From assembly GCA_023379345.1 (NCBI GenBank), contig JAMCUV010000023.1, positions 1-10,661 of the forward strand: DNA of 10,661 nt. The letters run 5' to 3'. The stretch comes from Thermoplasmatota archaeon (GTDB taxonomy: Archaea > Thermoplasmatota > Thermoplasmata > Thermoplasmatales > Thermoplasmataceae). How positions within the stretch are numbered: position 1 is the stretch's first letter; every line of letters starts with the position of its first letter. The notes beneath the pieces were generated by a model. The model did not search any database. It saw only the letters and a program-made list of their open reading frames with translations, and had not been told where the DNA came from. A program made the translations under genes and the position numbers. Positions 1 to 6,298 of this stretch are shown piece by piece.

Positions 1-864
1 AATCCTGTAACGCTCATACGGAGGGTCTCAACTTTCTTTGAGACATTTTTCAGGACATACAGCCACCGTATAGCTGCAGGAGCATTTTTCGCAATATTCA
101 TCTCTGCCCTTTTTGCCATACCATTCACCGGCTTGCTCATACTTGTCTCAAGGGTGCTGATTATCCAGGCAATCGTTGGCATAATACTCTTCAAGGGACT
201 TTTCTCCGTAACAAGCCTGAGCGATAAGGTCAATCCCATAATCACGTCTCTTGAAAGCGGTGCAGTGGAGGATGCAGCTGTTTATGCATCCCACATCGTG
301 AAAAGGGATCTGTCAGGCCAGGATTCACCCCACATAGCTTCAGCTGTCATAGAGACCATATCCAATACTCTGTTGAATGAGGTTGTCTCACCACTTTTCT
401 ATTTCTCAGTTCTTGGGATCATAGGGTCCCTGGTGGCAAGGGTTGTTGACATCCTTGACGGCATGGTGGGGCAGAAAAACCGCAGGAACTTTTATTTCGG
501 GCACTGGCCGGCCGTATTCCATACAATTCTGAACTACGTTCCCGCACGGGTATCTGCATTCCTCATACTGCTGGGTTCAGAGTTCCTGAACTACAGAGTG
601 AGCAATGTGCCCTTCAAGGCCATGAGGCTTGCCACTGACAGCCCCGGTGAGGGGTGGGTCATAGGCGCCATGGCAGCATCGCTCAACCTGAGAATGGAGA
701 GGGTCGGCCATTACGTGATGAATGAGAGCGGTTTTGATCCGTCTGTTGGCGACATAAGGAGGGCAATGCGCGTATATTATGTGTCCTTCTACGTTATGCT
801 TGTGCTGGTGGCCCTGCCAATAATACTGCTGCTCTACTTTGGCGGATTCTACCCCCTAAACTGA
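1..864 (+). CDS. cbiB: CbiB/CobD-family membrane protein (adenosylcobinamide-phosphate synthase-like), 5' end missing
   Basis: The reading frame is open from the first base, so the gene starts upstream of the window; 287 residues are visible against a usual 300-320. CbiB is an inner-membrane enzyme that joins the aminopropanol arm to adenosylcobyric acid in cobalamin synthesis. Family landmarks in order are NPVTLI at the visible N-terminus (usual HPVxLIG), RDLSGQD at about 102-108, SPLFYF at about 130, LDGMVGQKN at about 152-160, LNYVPAR at about 177-183, SPGEGW at about 214-219 and a GHY motif near 237, with hydrophobic membrane segments between and a hydrophobic C-terminus. Several polar positions normally conserved are changed: the usual EN..D reads NT..N, and the usual R-D-D before NYxPAR reads V-H-T. 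It may therefore be a divergent or altered member of the family (AmpE is another relative). A TTG at 133 could be called as a start, but homology continues upstream of it. The gene overlaps the end of pyrF tail to tail by 9 bases. Confidence 0.82.
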   Translation, partial: NPVTLIRRVSTFFETFFRTYSHRIAAGAFFAIFISALFAIPFTGLLILVSRVLIIQAIVGIILFKGLFSVTSLSDKVNPIITSLESGAVEDAAVYASHIVKRDLSGQDSPHIASAVIETISNTLLNEVVSPLFYFSVLGIIGSLVARVVDILDGMVGQKNRRNFYFGHWPAVFHTILNYVPARVSAFLILLGSEFLNYRVSNVPFKAMRLATDSPGEGWVIGAMAASLNLRMERVGHYVMNESGFDPSVGDIRRAMRVYYVSFYVMLVLVALPIILLLYFGGFYPLN

Positions 865-1494
865 GGAATTAATTTCCCTGTTGAGATTTTCCACCCGTTC
901 CACAGGATCATGGGATGCGTAAACCGATCTTCCCACTATGACAAGGTCAGCGCCTGCACGAATTGCGTCTCCTGCCTTTCCTCCCTGTGCTCCTACACCG
1001 GGTGTCATTATGATCTTGCCCGGAGCCATCTTTCTTATCCTGGAGATTTCGGCAGGGTTGTTTCCCGGCGCTATGAAGCCTGCTGCACCGGCACGGATTG
1101 ACATTTCCAGAAGCCTGTCTGTATTTGGGTTTATGAATTCCGCAGAACCCGGATGGCTCATTGAGACAACAGAAAAAACCCTCATATCTCCAGCGGATTC
1201 AATCACAGCCCCAAGAGAATCGTGTCCTGTGAATGAATGGGAGATAATCCCCCATGCCCCCATCTCAAGTGCTTTCTCCGTGATGAGGGAATTGGTGTTT
1301 GGGATATCTGCCACCTTGAAGTCACATATGACACGTGAATAGCGTGACACATCCCTTATTATTCTGGATCCTGAAACAAGTATTGCAGGCCAGTTCAGTT
1401 TTATTGCAAATACCTGGGATCCAATTTTACCTGCAATTCCAAGGAGATCACTCTCCTTCATGAGATCAAGGGCCACAACAAGTTTTGATTCCAA
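856..1494 (-). CDS. pyrF: Orotidine 5'-phosphate decarboxylase
   Basis: Decarboxylates OMP to UMP, the last step of de novo pyrimidine synthesis; a cytosolic TIM-barrel dimer. The 212-residue length is typical of archaeal PyrF. The substrate-binding Asp is in VALD (D10), a lysine is in IKLN (K32), the catalytic D-x-K-x-x-D motif reads DFKVADIPNT (D58, K60, D63), and the phosphate-binding loops are PGVGAQGG (165-172) and VGRS (187-190). The start is a TTG at 1494. The codon immediately before it is an in-frame TAA, and the next Met (residue 12) would remove D10, so the TTG start is essentially forced. No Shine-Dalgarno is visible; an AT-rich element about 30 bases upstream suggests a leaderless or nearly leaderless transcript. 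It lies 65 bases downstream of ftsZ on the same strand, behind a hairpin, so it is probably transcribed separately, at least in part. Confidence 0.96.
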   Translation of the reverse strand: MESKLVVALDLMKESDLLGIAGKIGSQVFAIKLNWPAILVSGSRIIRDVSRYSRVICDFKVADIPNTNSLITEKALEMGAWGIISHSFTGHDSLGAVIESAGDMRVFSVVSMSHPGSAEFINPNTDRLLEMSIRAGAAGFIAPGNNPAEISRIRKMAPGKIIMTPGVGAQGGKAGDAIRAGADLVIVGRSVYASHDPVERVENLNREINSSV

Positions 1495-1521
1495 TTATAC
1501 CCTTGGGCGATGGGTGCACAG

Positions 1522-1534
1522 GTTAAAAATAATT
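1522..1534 (-). promoter_or_regulatory. Candidate TATA element for pyrF
   Basis: Read on the minus strand this is an A/T run (ATTATTTTTAA) centred about 32 bases before the TTG start of pyrF. That is slightly longer than the 27-29 bases seen for other genes here, and would leave about five leader bases. The same T-rich run follows the ftsZ hairpin, so it could instead, or also, be the U-tract of a terminator. Confidence 0.35.
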
Positions 1535-1569
1535 TCCATGGGTGTGCCGGTCTCCGGCATCACACCATG
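1523..1569 (-). terminator. Hairpin across the ftsZ stop codon followed by a T-run: candidate ftsZ terminator
   Basis: GCCGG at 1546-1550 pairs with CCGGC at 1554-1558 around a three-base TCT loop. GGTGT at 1541-1545 pairs with ACACC at 1562-1566 past a three-base bulge, and CAT at 1537-1539 pairs with ATG at 1567-1569 past a one-base bulge. That is about 13 base pairs containing the ftsZ stop codon (1560-1562). On the minus-strand transcript it is followed about 10 bases later by ATTATTTTT. Archaeal termination depends mainly on U-tracts, so the hairpin could also act in mRNA processing or stability. The structure is directly visible; the terminator role is inferred. Confidence 0.45.
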
Positions 1570-2702
1570 TCTATTCCTGAATCCTCGCTTATATCCCCAA
1601 GAAGTTTCCTTATGTTTCTTGCCTCATTTGACCCAGATATCATGTATGGTGATTTTACCCCTGTAAGCAGGACAAGTACGCGGATTCTGTCCCCCATTTC
1701 CGGGTCCACGTTGGCTCCCCATATGATCCTGGCATCCTTGTTGATGCGTTTCTGTATCTCGGCCATTGCATTCTCTGCTTCACTCACAGTCATGCTTGGG
1801 CCCCCTATGACCCTGATGAGGCAGTTCTTTGCGTCGGATATGTCGGCCTCCACAAGTGGCGAAGTGATGGCGTCATTCACGGCTGACATGACCCTGTTTG
1901 ACCCTCCTGCAGCTTCTCCTATTCCAATCATTGCCACGCCGCCGTCCTTCATGATTGTCCTTATGTCAGCATAGTCCAGGTTTATGAGCCCTGTCTTTGT
2001 TATGAGTTCGGTGATGCCCTTCATGGCTTCCGAGAGTACTGAATCTGCATATTCAAATGCCTCGGTTATGGGCTTCTTTGGAACCTCCTTCAGCAGCTTG
2101 TCGTTTGGAATTGCAATTACTGTGTCTGAATACTGTGATATCTTCTCAAGCCCGGCTGCCGCGTTCTCCATCCTTATCCTCCCCTCTGCCGTGAATGGCA
2201 GAGTGACTATTGAGATCACAAGCGATCCGGCATCCTTTGCACTCTTTGCCACGATGGGAGCCGATCCCGTGCCGGTTCCGCCTCCAAGCCCACAGGTGAC
2301 AAATGCTATGTCAGTCCTCTGGACCAGTTTCTGGATGGCAGGAAGGTCCTCCATTGCAGCTTCTTCGCCTATCTGCGGTATCGCTCCAGTCCCCAGGCCC
2401 CTTGTCCTCTTCTTGCCAATGAGCATCTTGTATCTTGTCCTTATGGTGGAAAGGTGGCTTGCATCGGTGTTAAGGGCCACCAGATCAGCACCAGCAATGC
2501 CCTCTCCGGCAAGCCGGTTTATGGTGTTGGAGCCTCCGCCGCCACAGCCTATTATCTTTATTCTTACCCTGAGCCTGTTGGCTATCTCTGCGATTTCCCT
2601 GTCTTCGGGTGATAAAAATTCTTCATCCTGGGACTGCACATGCTTTTCCGCCTCCACATTGTCCATGGCGGACTTGAACAAAAGATCAACTATGTCGCCC
2701 AT
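1560..2702 (-). CDS. ftsZ: Cell division GTPase FtsZ (archaeal type)
   Basis: Tubulin-like GTPase that polymerises into the division ring at mid-cell. It has 380 residues. An N-terminal extension of about 45 residues (acidic from about residue 14 on) precedes the GTPase domain. The T1 nucleotide loop is GCGGGGSN (52-59), the tubulin signature GGGTGTGSAP is at 140-149, and the T7 synergy loop NLDYADI (241-247) keeps N241, D243 and D246, which complete the GTPase site of the next subunit. All core catalytic parts are present, so it should be active. The T3 region reads TRGLGTGAIP, where GLGAGG is the commoner form. The tail is short and ends in GIDMV; such tails can carry partner-binding motifs. 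I cannot assign it to the FtsZ1 or FtsZ2 subfamily by eye. The ATG start at 2702 lies 29 bases from a good TATA box, implying a leaderless mRNA. It is downstream of an MFS gene and upstream of pyrF on the same strand. Confidence 0.97.
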   Translation of the reverse strand: MGDIVDLLFKSAMDNVEAEKHVQSQDEEFLSPEDREIAEIANRLRVRIKIIGCGGGGSNTINRLAGEGIAGADLVALNTDASHLSTIRTRYKMLIGKKRTRGLGTGAIPQIGEEAAMEDLPAIQKLVQRTDIAFVTCGLGGGTGTGSAPIVAKSAKDAGSLVISIVTLPFTAEGRIRMENAAAGLEKISQYSDTVIAIPNDKLLKEVPKKPITEAFEYADSVLSEAMKGITELITKTGLINLDYADIRTIMKDGGVAMIGIGEAAGGSNRVMSAVNDAITSPLVEADISDAKNCLIRVIGGPSMTVSEAENAMAEIQKRINKDARIIWGANVDPEMGDRIRVLVLLTGVKSPYMISGSNEARNIRKLLGDISEDSGIDMV

Positions 2703-2726
2703 ATGTCTGATAAGATAATAAAATGA

Positions 2727-2736
2727 ATATATAATT
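2727..2736 (-). promoter_or_regulatory. TATA box of ftsZ
   Basis: The minus strand reads AATTATATATTC, with TTATATAT at 2735-2728 centred near 2731, 29 bases before the ftsZ ATG. Archaeal transcription starts about 25-27 bases from the TATA centre, so the mRNA would begin within a few bases of the ATG. No Shine-Dalgarno is seen between them. Confidence 0.62.
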
Positions 2737-2756
2737 TTTGTGCATAGTAAACCTAC

Positions 2757-2779
2757 AAAAATCTGGACTTATAAGATTT
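2757..2779 (-). terminator. Weak hairpin plus T-run after the MFS gene
   Basis: AAATCT at 2759-2764 pairs with AGATTT at 2774-2779, a six-pair AT-rich stem with a nine-base loop. On the minus strand its descending arm runs into five Ts. It begins nine bases after the MFS stop codon and precedes the ftsZ promoter, the right place for a terminator. The stem is weak and could arise by chance in AT-rich DNA. Confidence 0.28.
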
Positions 2780-2787
2780 CACTTCAG

Positions 2788-4212
2788 TCATCTTCTGTCA
2801 GACAATTTCCGCCTCAATCTGGAATTCATAACCAGTGGAACAGGGATAAGCGAGAATACTGCAGCAATTATGAAAGCGATCTGTGTTGAATGAATGAATG
2901 CCCCTGTGAAATTCTCAACTGCAGGTGTTGTTATCCCCAGAAATATTGAATCAACAATGGAACCGGGAACATAGGCGGAAATCACGATAAAAACAATTGT
3001 GAGGCCAAGGACAGAACCAAGGTTCAGCATAAGGGTTCTAACGCCGGCTGTCTCTCCTCTCTTCCCGGGAGGAACAGACAGCATGGTCACAGTGCTGTTT
3101 GGTGTGTAGAAAAGCCCACTTCCGGCACCAGCCACAGCCATGGCCATGCCAAGAAGCACATAATCAGATGCCATGAACGCCACCGCCGCAAGTAACAGGG
3201 CACCAACGCCGGAAAGTATGAGCCCAAGTGATTCCATGCCAGATGGTGAGAGTTTTCCCTTGAGGTACCCTGAAAGAAAACTGAATATGCCCATTGCACC
3301 GGCAAATGGTATCACAAGTACCCCAGCGGTGAGCGGATCTTTTTCAAGAGGGCCCTGCAGGAACAGTATGAGTATGAAGAGCACAGAGAATCTTGCAATT
3401 GATCCTCCCACCAGTGCGATTATGGAATCCCTGAACGCATTGATCCTGAACAGAGTTGGATCAATTATGGGGCGCCTGGATACACTCTCCTGGTATAAAA
3501 ACAGCGAAAGGAACAGCAGCAGTGCCACAAGCAGGCCTATGAATATCCCGGATCTGAATGATATCCCCGGCAGGATTGTCATGAAGACGATTGCAACCAC
3601 AATTGTGATGGACAGGAGCACTGCCCCCCGTACATCTATGTGGGCTGAAATCTTTCTGGGTATCTCCCTTATTGTGACAGTTGATGCTATGAAGCCATAT
3701 ATGGCAATGGGCATGTTGAACACGAATATATATCGCCAGTTGAATTCTGTGAGCAGCCCGCCAACAAGGGGGCCAATGGATGTCCCAAGCGCAACAATTG
3801 CGGCGTTTATGCCCATGGCTTCACCCAGCTCGGCCGCGTCGAAACTGTCTGTGAGTATTGCAAGGCTGTTTGAGAAGAGAAGTGCGCCACCTATTCCCTG
3901 GACAACACGACCTGCCAGGAGCACGTCGCCTCCTGTGGCAACGGATGATATAAGGGACCCCAGGAAGAACACAATGTAACCGGAGGAGTAGAGGCGTTTT
4001 CTTCCAATTATGTCTGAATACTTTCCAAGGACAGGAGTCAGGACAGTCAGTGCAAGTGAATAGACAACGATTATCCATATTGCCATGAAGAAACTTACGT
4101 GAAGGCCGCGGATAATGGCAGGTATTGCTATGAGAAGCGATGAGGAATTTATGACTGAAAGGAATGAACCGGTTCCAGTAACTGCAAGAATCCTTTTCCC
4201 GTAACTGTTCAA
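2788..4212 (-). CDS. MFS transporter, DHA2 (EmrB/QacA-like) multidrug exporter family
   Basis: A 474-residue integral membrane protein, probably with 14 membrane segments, expected to exchange protons for exported small molecules; the substrate cannot be read from sequence. Motif A between TM2 and TM3 is GKYSDIIGRKR (63-73). Motif B is GRVVQGIGGALLFSNS (101-116), with its buried Arg at 102. The antiporter motif C is ALGTSIGPLVGGLL (141-154). The TM1 motif, typically D-x-T-I-V-N-V-A-L-P in DHA2 proteins, reads INSSSLLIAIP, so the membrane Asp is replaced by Asn or Ser. The start is taken as the TTG at 4212: no ATG exists upstream before the in-frame stop at 4237-4239, and the next Met (residue 43) is inside TM2. 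An AT-rich TATA-like element lies 28 bases upstream. It diverges from pyrE and precedes ftsZ on the same strand. Confidence 0.9.
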   Translation of the reverse strand: MNSYGKRILAVTGTGSFLSVINSSSLLIAIPAIIRGLHVSFFMAIWIIVVYSLALTVLTPVLGKYSDIIGRKRLYSSGYIVFFLGSLISSVATGGDVLLAGRVVQGIGGALLFSNSLAILTDSFDAAELGEAMGINAAIVALGTSIGPLVGGLLTEFNWRYIFVFNMPIAIYGFIASTVTIREIPRKISAHIDVRGAVLLSITIVVAIVFMTILPGISFRSGIFIGLLVALLLFLSLFLYQESVSRRPIIDPTLFRINAFRDSIIALVGGSIARFSVLFILILFLQGPLEKDPLTAGVLVIPFAGAMGIFSFLSGYLKGKLSPSGMESLGLILSGVGALLLAAVAFMASDYVLLGMAMAVAGAGSGLFYTPNSTVTMLSVPPGKRGETAGVRTLMLNLGSVLGLTIVFIVISAYVPGSIVDSIFLGITTPAVENFTGAFIHSTQIAFIIAAVFSLIPVPLVMNSRLRRKLSDRR

Positions 4213-4233
4213 TGGAATTGACCTGCTGTGGGG

Positions 4234-4255
4234 TATTTAATTAAGGTTTTAAATT
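4234..4255. promoter_or_regulatory. Shared divergent promoter core between the MFS gene and pyrE
   Basis: Only 54 bases separate the two starts. TATTTAATTAA at 4234-4244 serves both strands. On the plus strand its centre is about 29 bases before the pyrE ATG at 4267; on the minus strand TTAATTAAAT (4244-4235) is about 28 bases before the MFS TTG at 4212. A second minus-strand candidate, TTTAAAAC (4253-4246), would place the start about 10 bases before the TTG. One AT core may thus hold two opposed TATA boxes, in which case the two genes would compete for TBP/TFB. Confidence 0.5.
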
Positions 4256-4266
4256 ATTACCCAAAG

Positions 4267-4788
4267 ATGGAAAGCAGGAAAGAGTTTCTGAGGAAAAAGC
4301 TTCTGGAGCTTGGTGCAGTAAAGTTTGGCGAATTTGTTCTAACCTCCGGCAAGAAGTCTGATTATTATGTGGATATCAAGGATGCGGCGACAGATCCCCA
4401 GGTTCTGGAGGCAATCGGCGACATCTTTAGCCATATGGTGGGCACAAAGGTCATCGCCGGAATGGAGCTTGGTGCTGTACCGCTGCTTGTGTCCACATCC
4501 CTGTCCGGAAAAATTCGCTACGTTATCATCAGGAAGGAGAGAAAGCATGGCACGGGAAAGCTCAACATAGGAGAGATAGTGCCTGATGAGAGAGTGGATA
4601 TAATAGAGGATGTGGTGACTACAGGGAACTCGGTACTCAAGACGGTGAACTTCATCAGGGAATCGGGTGGGATCGCCACGAGGGCGTACTGCGTTGTGGA
4701 CAGGGAAGAGGGTGGAAAGGAGCTCCTGTCTGAAAACGGCATTGAACTTCATCCCATCTTCAGGATATCAGAACTCAGGAACAGATGA
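4267..4788 (+). CDS. pyrE: Orotate phosphoribosyltransferase
   Basis: Transfers ribose-5-phosphate from PRPP to orotate, giving OMP, the substrate of PyrF. It is a cytosolic dimeric type I phosphoribosyltransferase. The PRPP-binding motif is VDIIEDVVTTGNSV (110-123). The flexible catalytic loop is in IRKERKHGTGK (88-98), with the Lys, Arg and His residues expected. YYVDIK (33-38) is the usual OPRT motif near the N-terminus. The length of 173 residues is normal for archaeal OPRT. I chose the ATG at 4267 over the upstream in-frame GTG at 4228 because the extra 13 residues would be encoded by the promoter TATA region and because the ATG sits 29 bases from that TATA box. It is transcribed alone, divergent from the MFS gene and convergent with the aIF6 operon, rather than in an operon with pyrF. 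Confidence 0.95.
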   Translation: MESRKEFLRKKLLELGAVKFGEFVLTSGKKSDYYVDIKDAATDPQVLEAIGDIFSHMVGTKVIAGMELGAVPLLVSTSLSGKIRYVIIRKERKHGTGKLNIGEIVPDERVDIIEDVVTTGNSVLKTVNFIRESGGIATRAYCVVDREEGGKELLSENGIELHPIFRISELRNR

Positions 4789-4855
4789 GAAACCGAACAA
4801 CGGTGAAGCCGAAAACACTGTAATATCCAGTCTGTAAACAGCGTGGTGCCTGCCA

Positions 4856-5506
4856 TCAGGACAGGATATCGTCTATCCTGCCGATCTCAACAGGGGTGGT
4901 ATCCTTGCCAACAAGAACACCCTTGCTGTTTGCAAGTATGGATGAACCCACATACATATTCCCGAAATTTGCCGTCCCGGATTTGACCGGAACCTTGAAA
5001 AGATCCGAAAGAAACTTCATCTCCTCCTCATCAGCGTCTGGAGTGACGAGCATTCCCTTGGCGCTGAGGACTGATGCTGATCCCACAGTCTTTATTCCCC
5101 CGATGGTCCCTTTCACGACCTCAACGTCAAGCGTATCTGAAATCCGCTTTATGGAGGATGCTGTGTATCCCTTGTGCACCATAGCCGCATGATCGTTCGT
5201 GACTATATCATTCCCTACGGCATTTATGCGGTCCTTGAGATAGAGAATGTTTCTGTCAGATGCCAGCTTCAGATCCAGCTTATCGCTGTTTACAGGGAGT
5301 ATGATGCCCTTTGAATTTAGAACCATCAGGCTTCCTATGAGGTTTGCATTGTCTATGAGCAGCCTCTCGGTCTTTACCTGAAGGCCTTCTTCTATATCCC
5401 TGAGGGAATCATCCTCGATTGGTACAGGCACGAATGCCACGTCTTCCCAGACGCGGGCATATACGCCTATAAAATTACTTCTAAGAATAGATGTTTTTCT
5501 TATCAT
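4856..5506 (-). CDS. eif6: Translation initiation factor 6 (aIF6), ribosome anti-association factor
   Basis: Binds the 50S subunit near L14/L24e and blocks premature joining with 30S; homologous to eukaryotic eIF6, which also acts in 60S maturation. The length of 216 residues is normal for aIF6 (about 220). The protein shows the five-fold pseudo-symmetric repeats of the family, each with an xGxL or SKG turn: NFIGVYARV at 11-19, LIGSLMVLNSKGI at 56-68, TNDHAAMVHKG at 103-113, GSASVLSAKGMLV at 142-154, and GSSILANSKGVLVG at 186-199. It is last in the ribosomal-protein operon, four bases after the L31e stop. There is no clear Shine-Dalgarno, so translation is probably coupled to L31e. Its 3' end faces pyrE across 67 bases in which I see no convincing terminator. 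Confidence 0.96.
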   Translation of the reverse strand: MIRKTSILRSNFIGVYARVWEDVAFVPVPIEDDSLRDIEEGLQVKTERLLIDNANLIGSLMVLNSKGIILPVNSDKLDLKLASDRNILYLKDRINAVGNDIVTNDHAAMVHKGYTASSIKRISDTLDVEVVKGTIGGIKTVGSASVLSAKGMLVTPDADEEEMKFLSDLFKVPVKSGTANFGNMYVGSSILANSKGVLVGKDTTPVEIGRIDDILS

Positions 5507-5510
5507 TTAA

Positions 5511-5780
5511 TCAGGGCAACAGTACTTCAGCCGTTCCGTCCTGGAGCTTAATAACCTTTACAGTGATCTTTGACTGAACATTTTCCCTGCCTCTTTTCCA
5601 TATATCCTCGTTCACTCTGGAATCTATCCATATCTTTGATTCCTCAATTCGTGTGTTCTTTGAGACGTATGCCCTTATCATGGATATGGCGGTATCGGCT
5701 CTTCTTGACCTTGAGGAATCCCTGGTTCCCCTGAGTGGTATATTCATTATGGTTTCACTGGAATATTCATTTTCTACCAT
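5511..5780 (-). CDS. rpl31e: 50S ribosomal protein L31e
   Basis: Small protein of the large subunit near the exit tunnel, found in archaea and eukaryotes only. The 89 residues match the family length. Recognisable blocks are the early strand with YSSETIMNIPLRG (6-18), the basic helix containing RSRRADTAISMIRAYV (24-39), and IWIDSRVNEDIWKRGREN (50-67). The ATG at 5780 is preceded by AGGTGA overlapping the L39e stop (about 5790-5785), a near-perfect Shine-Dalgarno seven bases or less from the start. It lies between L39e (eight bases upstream) and aIF6 (four bases downstream), the order conserved in many archaea. Confidence 0.96.
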   Translation of the reverse strand: MVENEYSSETIMNIPLRGTRDSSRSRRADTAISMIRAYVSKNTRIEESKIWIDSRVNEDIWKRGRENVQSKITVKVIKLQDGTAEVLLP

Positions 5781-5788
5781 TGTTTCAC

Positions 5789-5944
5789 CTACAGTTTAAG
5801 ATTGCCCCTTCTCCAGTTCCTTCTTCTTGGGTTTGTGGTTACTCTCCTGTCGGTTTTCATCATTACCCAGCCAGGAACCCGCCTGTTTTCCTTTACTTTC
5901 TTCATCAGCCTGATCTTTCTTCCAAGTTCCTTGTTTCTGCTCAA
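5789..5944 (-). CDS. rpl39e: 50S ribosomal protein L39e (51 codons, TTG start)
   Basis: A very small, highly basic protein lining the peptide exit tunnel of the large subunit. The translation begins MSRNKELGRKIRLMKKVKEN, continues RRVPGWVMMKTDRRVT and ends NPRRRNWRRGNLKL. The RRVPxWVM and RRNWRRxxLK blocks are diagnostic of L39e, and the length is normal (about 50). It starts at a TTG preceded by GGAG at 5954-5951, six bases away, which lies inside the last codons of the PDCD5-family gene; only two bases separate the two genes. Its stop codon forms part of the Shine-Dalgarno for L31e. A 60-residue cut-off or an ATG-only search would miss it. Family, position and ribosome-binding site all agree. 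Confidence 0.95.
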   Translation of the reverse strand: MSRNKELGRKIRLMKKVKENRRVPGWVMMKTDRRVTTNPRRRNWRRGNLKL

Positions 5945-5946
5945 TG

Positions 5947-6288
5947 TTATCTCCTCTCTATTCTTGTTTCCCTTTTCTTCTCTGTGAGTTTTGCCAGTAT
6001 GTCCCTTATGTCACTGTCGGTCAGCAGGCGGTTAATCCTGCCCATTGATGCAAGTTGCACCAGTTGATTCTCGACATTCTCAGCAAGATCTGGTCTCACG
6101 AGCCTCACATTCGCCAGCCTCTCTCTCGCGTCCGGAGCAAGTATCTGTCTGAGAATCTGCTGCTTTCTGGCCTTTTCGGCCTCCTGCATTCTCCTCTGTT
6201 CTTCTATCTCCTGCTGATCCTGCGAATTTCTCTGCATTTCCAGCAGTTTTCTTCTTCTCAGTTCCTCAAGCTCATCGTCGCTGTCCAT
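5947..6288 (-). CDS. PDCD5-family DNA-binding protein
   Basis: 113-residue archaeal homologue of the eukaryotic apoptosis-related protein PDCD5 (MTH1615 and PAE family). An acidic N-terminus (MDSDDELEEL) leads into a long charged helix rich in Gln, Glu and Arg (10-47), then a compact three-helix core containing LAPDARERLANVRLVRP (50-66) and ASMGRINRLLTD (79-90), and a basic tail ending RETRIERR. Members bind nucleic acid; the precise role in archaea is not settled. The constant linkage with S19e, L39e, L31e and aIF6 suggests a ribosome-related task, which is inference. The ATG at 6288 is 10 bases after the S19e stop. The end of the gene carries the ribosome-binding site of L39e. Confidence 0.95.
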   Translation of the reverse strand: MDSDDELEELRRRKLLEMQRNSQDQQEIEEQRRMQEAEKARKQQILRQILAPDARERLANVRLVRPDLAENVENQLVQLASMGRINRLLTDSDIRDILAKLTEKKRETRIERR

Positions 6289-6298
6289 TCCCCATCAC

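Noticed and set aside
1984..2718. Long plus-strand frame of 244 codons antisense to ftsZ
   Set aside because: It is a shadow of ftsZ: the FtsZ frame has all diagnostic motifs, whereas this translation is low-complexity Ser/Pro/Ala with no domain.
3173..3979. Plus-strand frame of 268 codons antisense to the MFS gene
   Set aside because: Antisense shadow of a membrane-protein gene; the product is Ser/Pro/Met-rich without any motif, and the MFS frame is unmistakable.
4228..4266. N-terminal extension of PyrE from a GTG at 4228
   Set aside because: The added 13 codons coincide with the AT-rich promoter core, and the family N-terminus fits the ATG at 4267.
5735..6067. Plus-strand frames across the L31e, L39e and PDCD5 genes
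   Set aside because: They are antisense to three well-supported genes, including L39e, and encode Phe/Leu/Ser-rich sequence expected from the complement of Lys/Arg/Glu codons.
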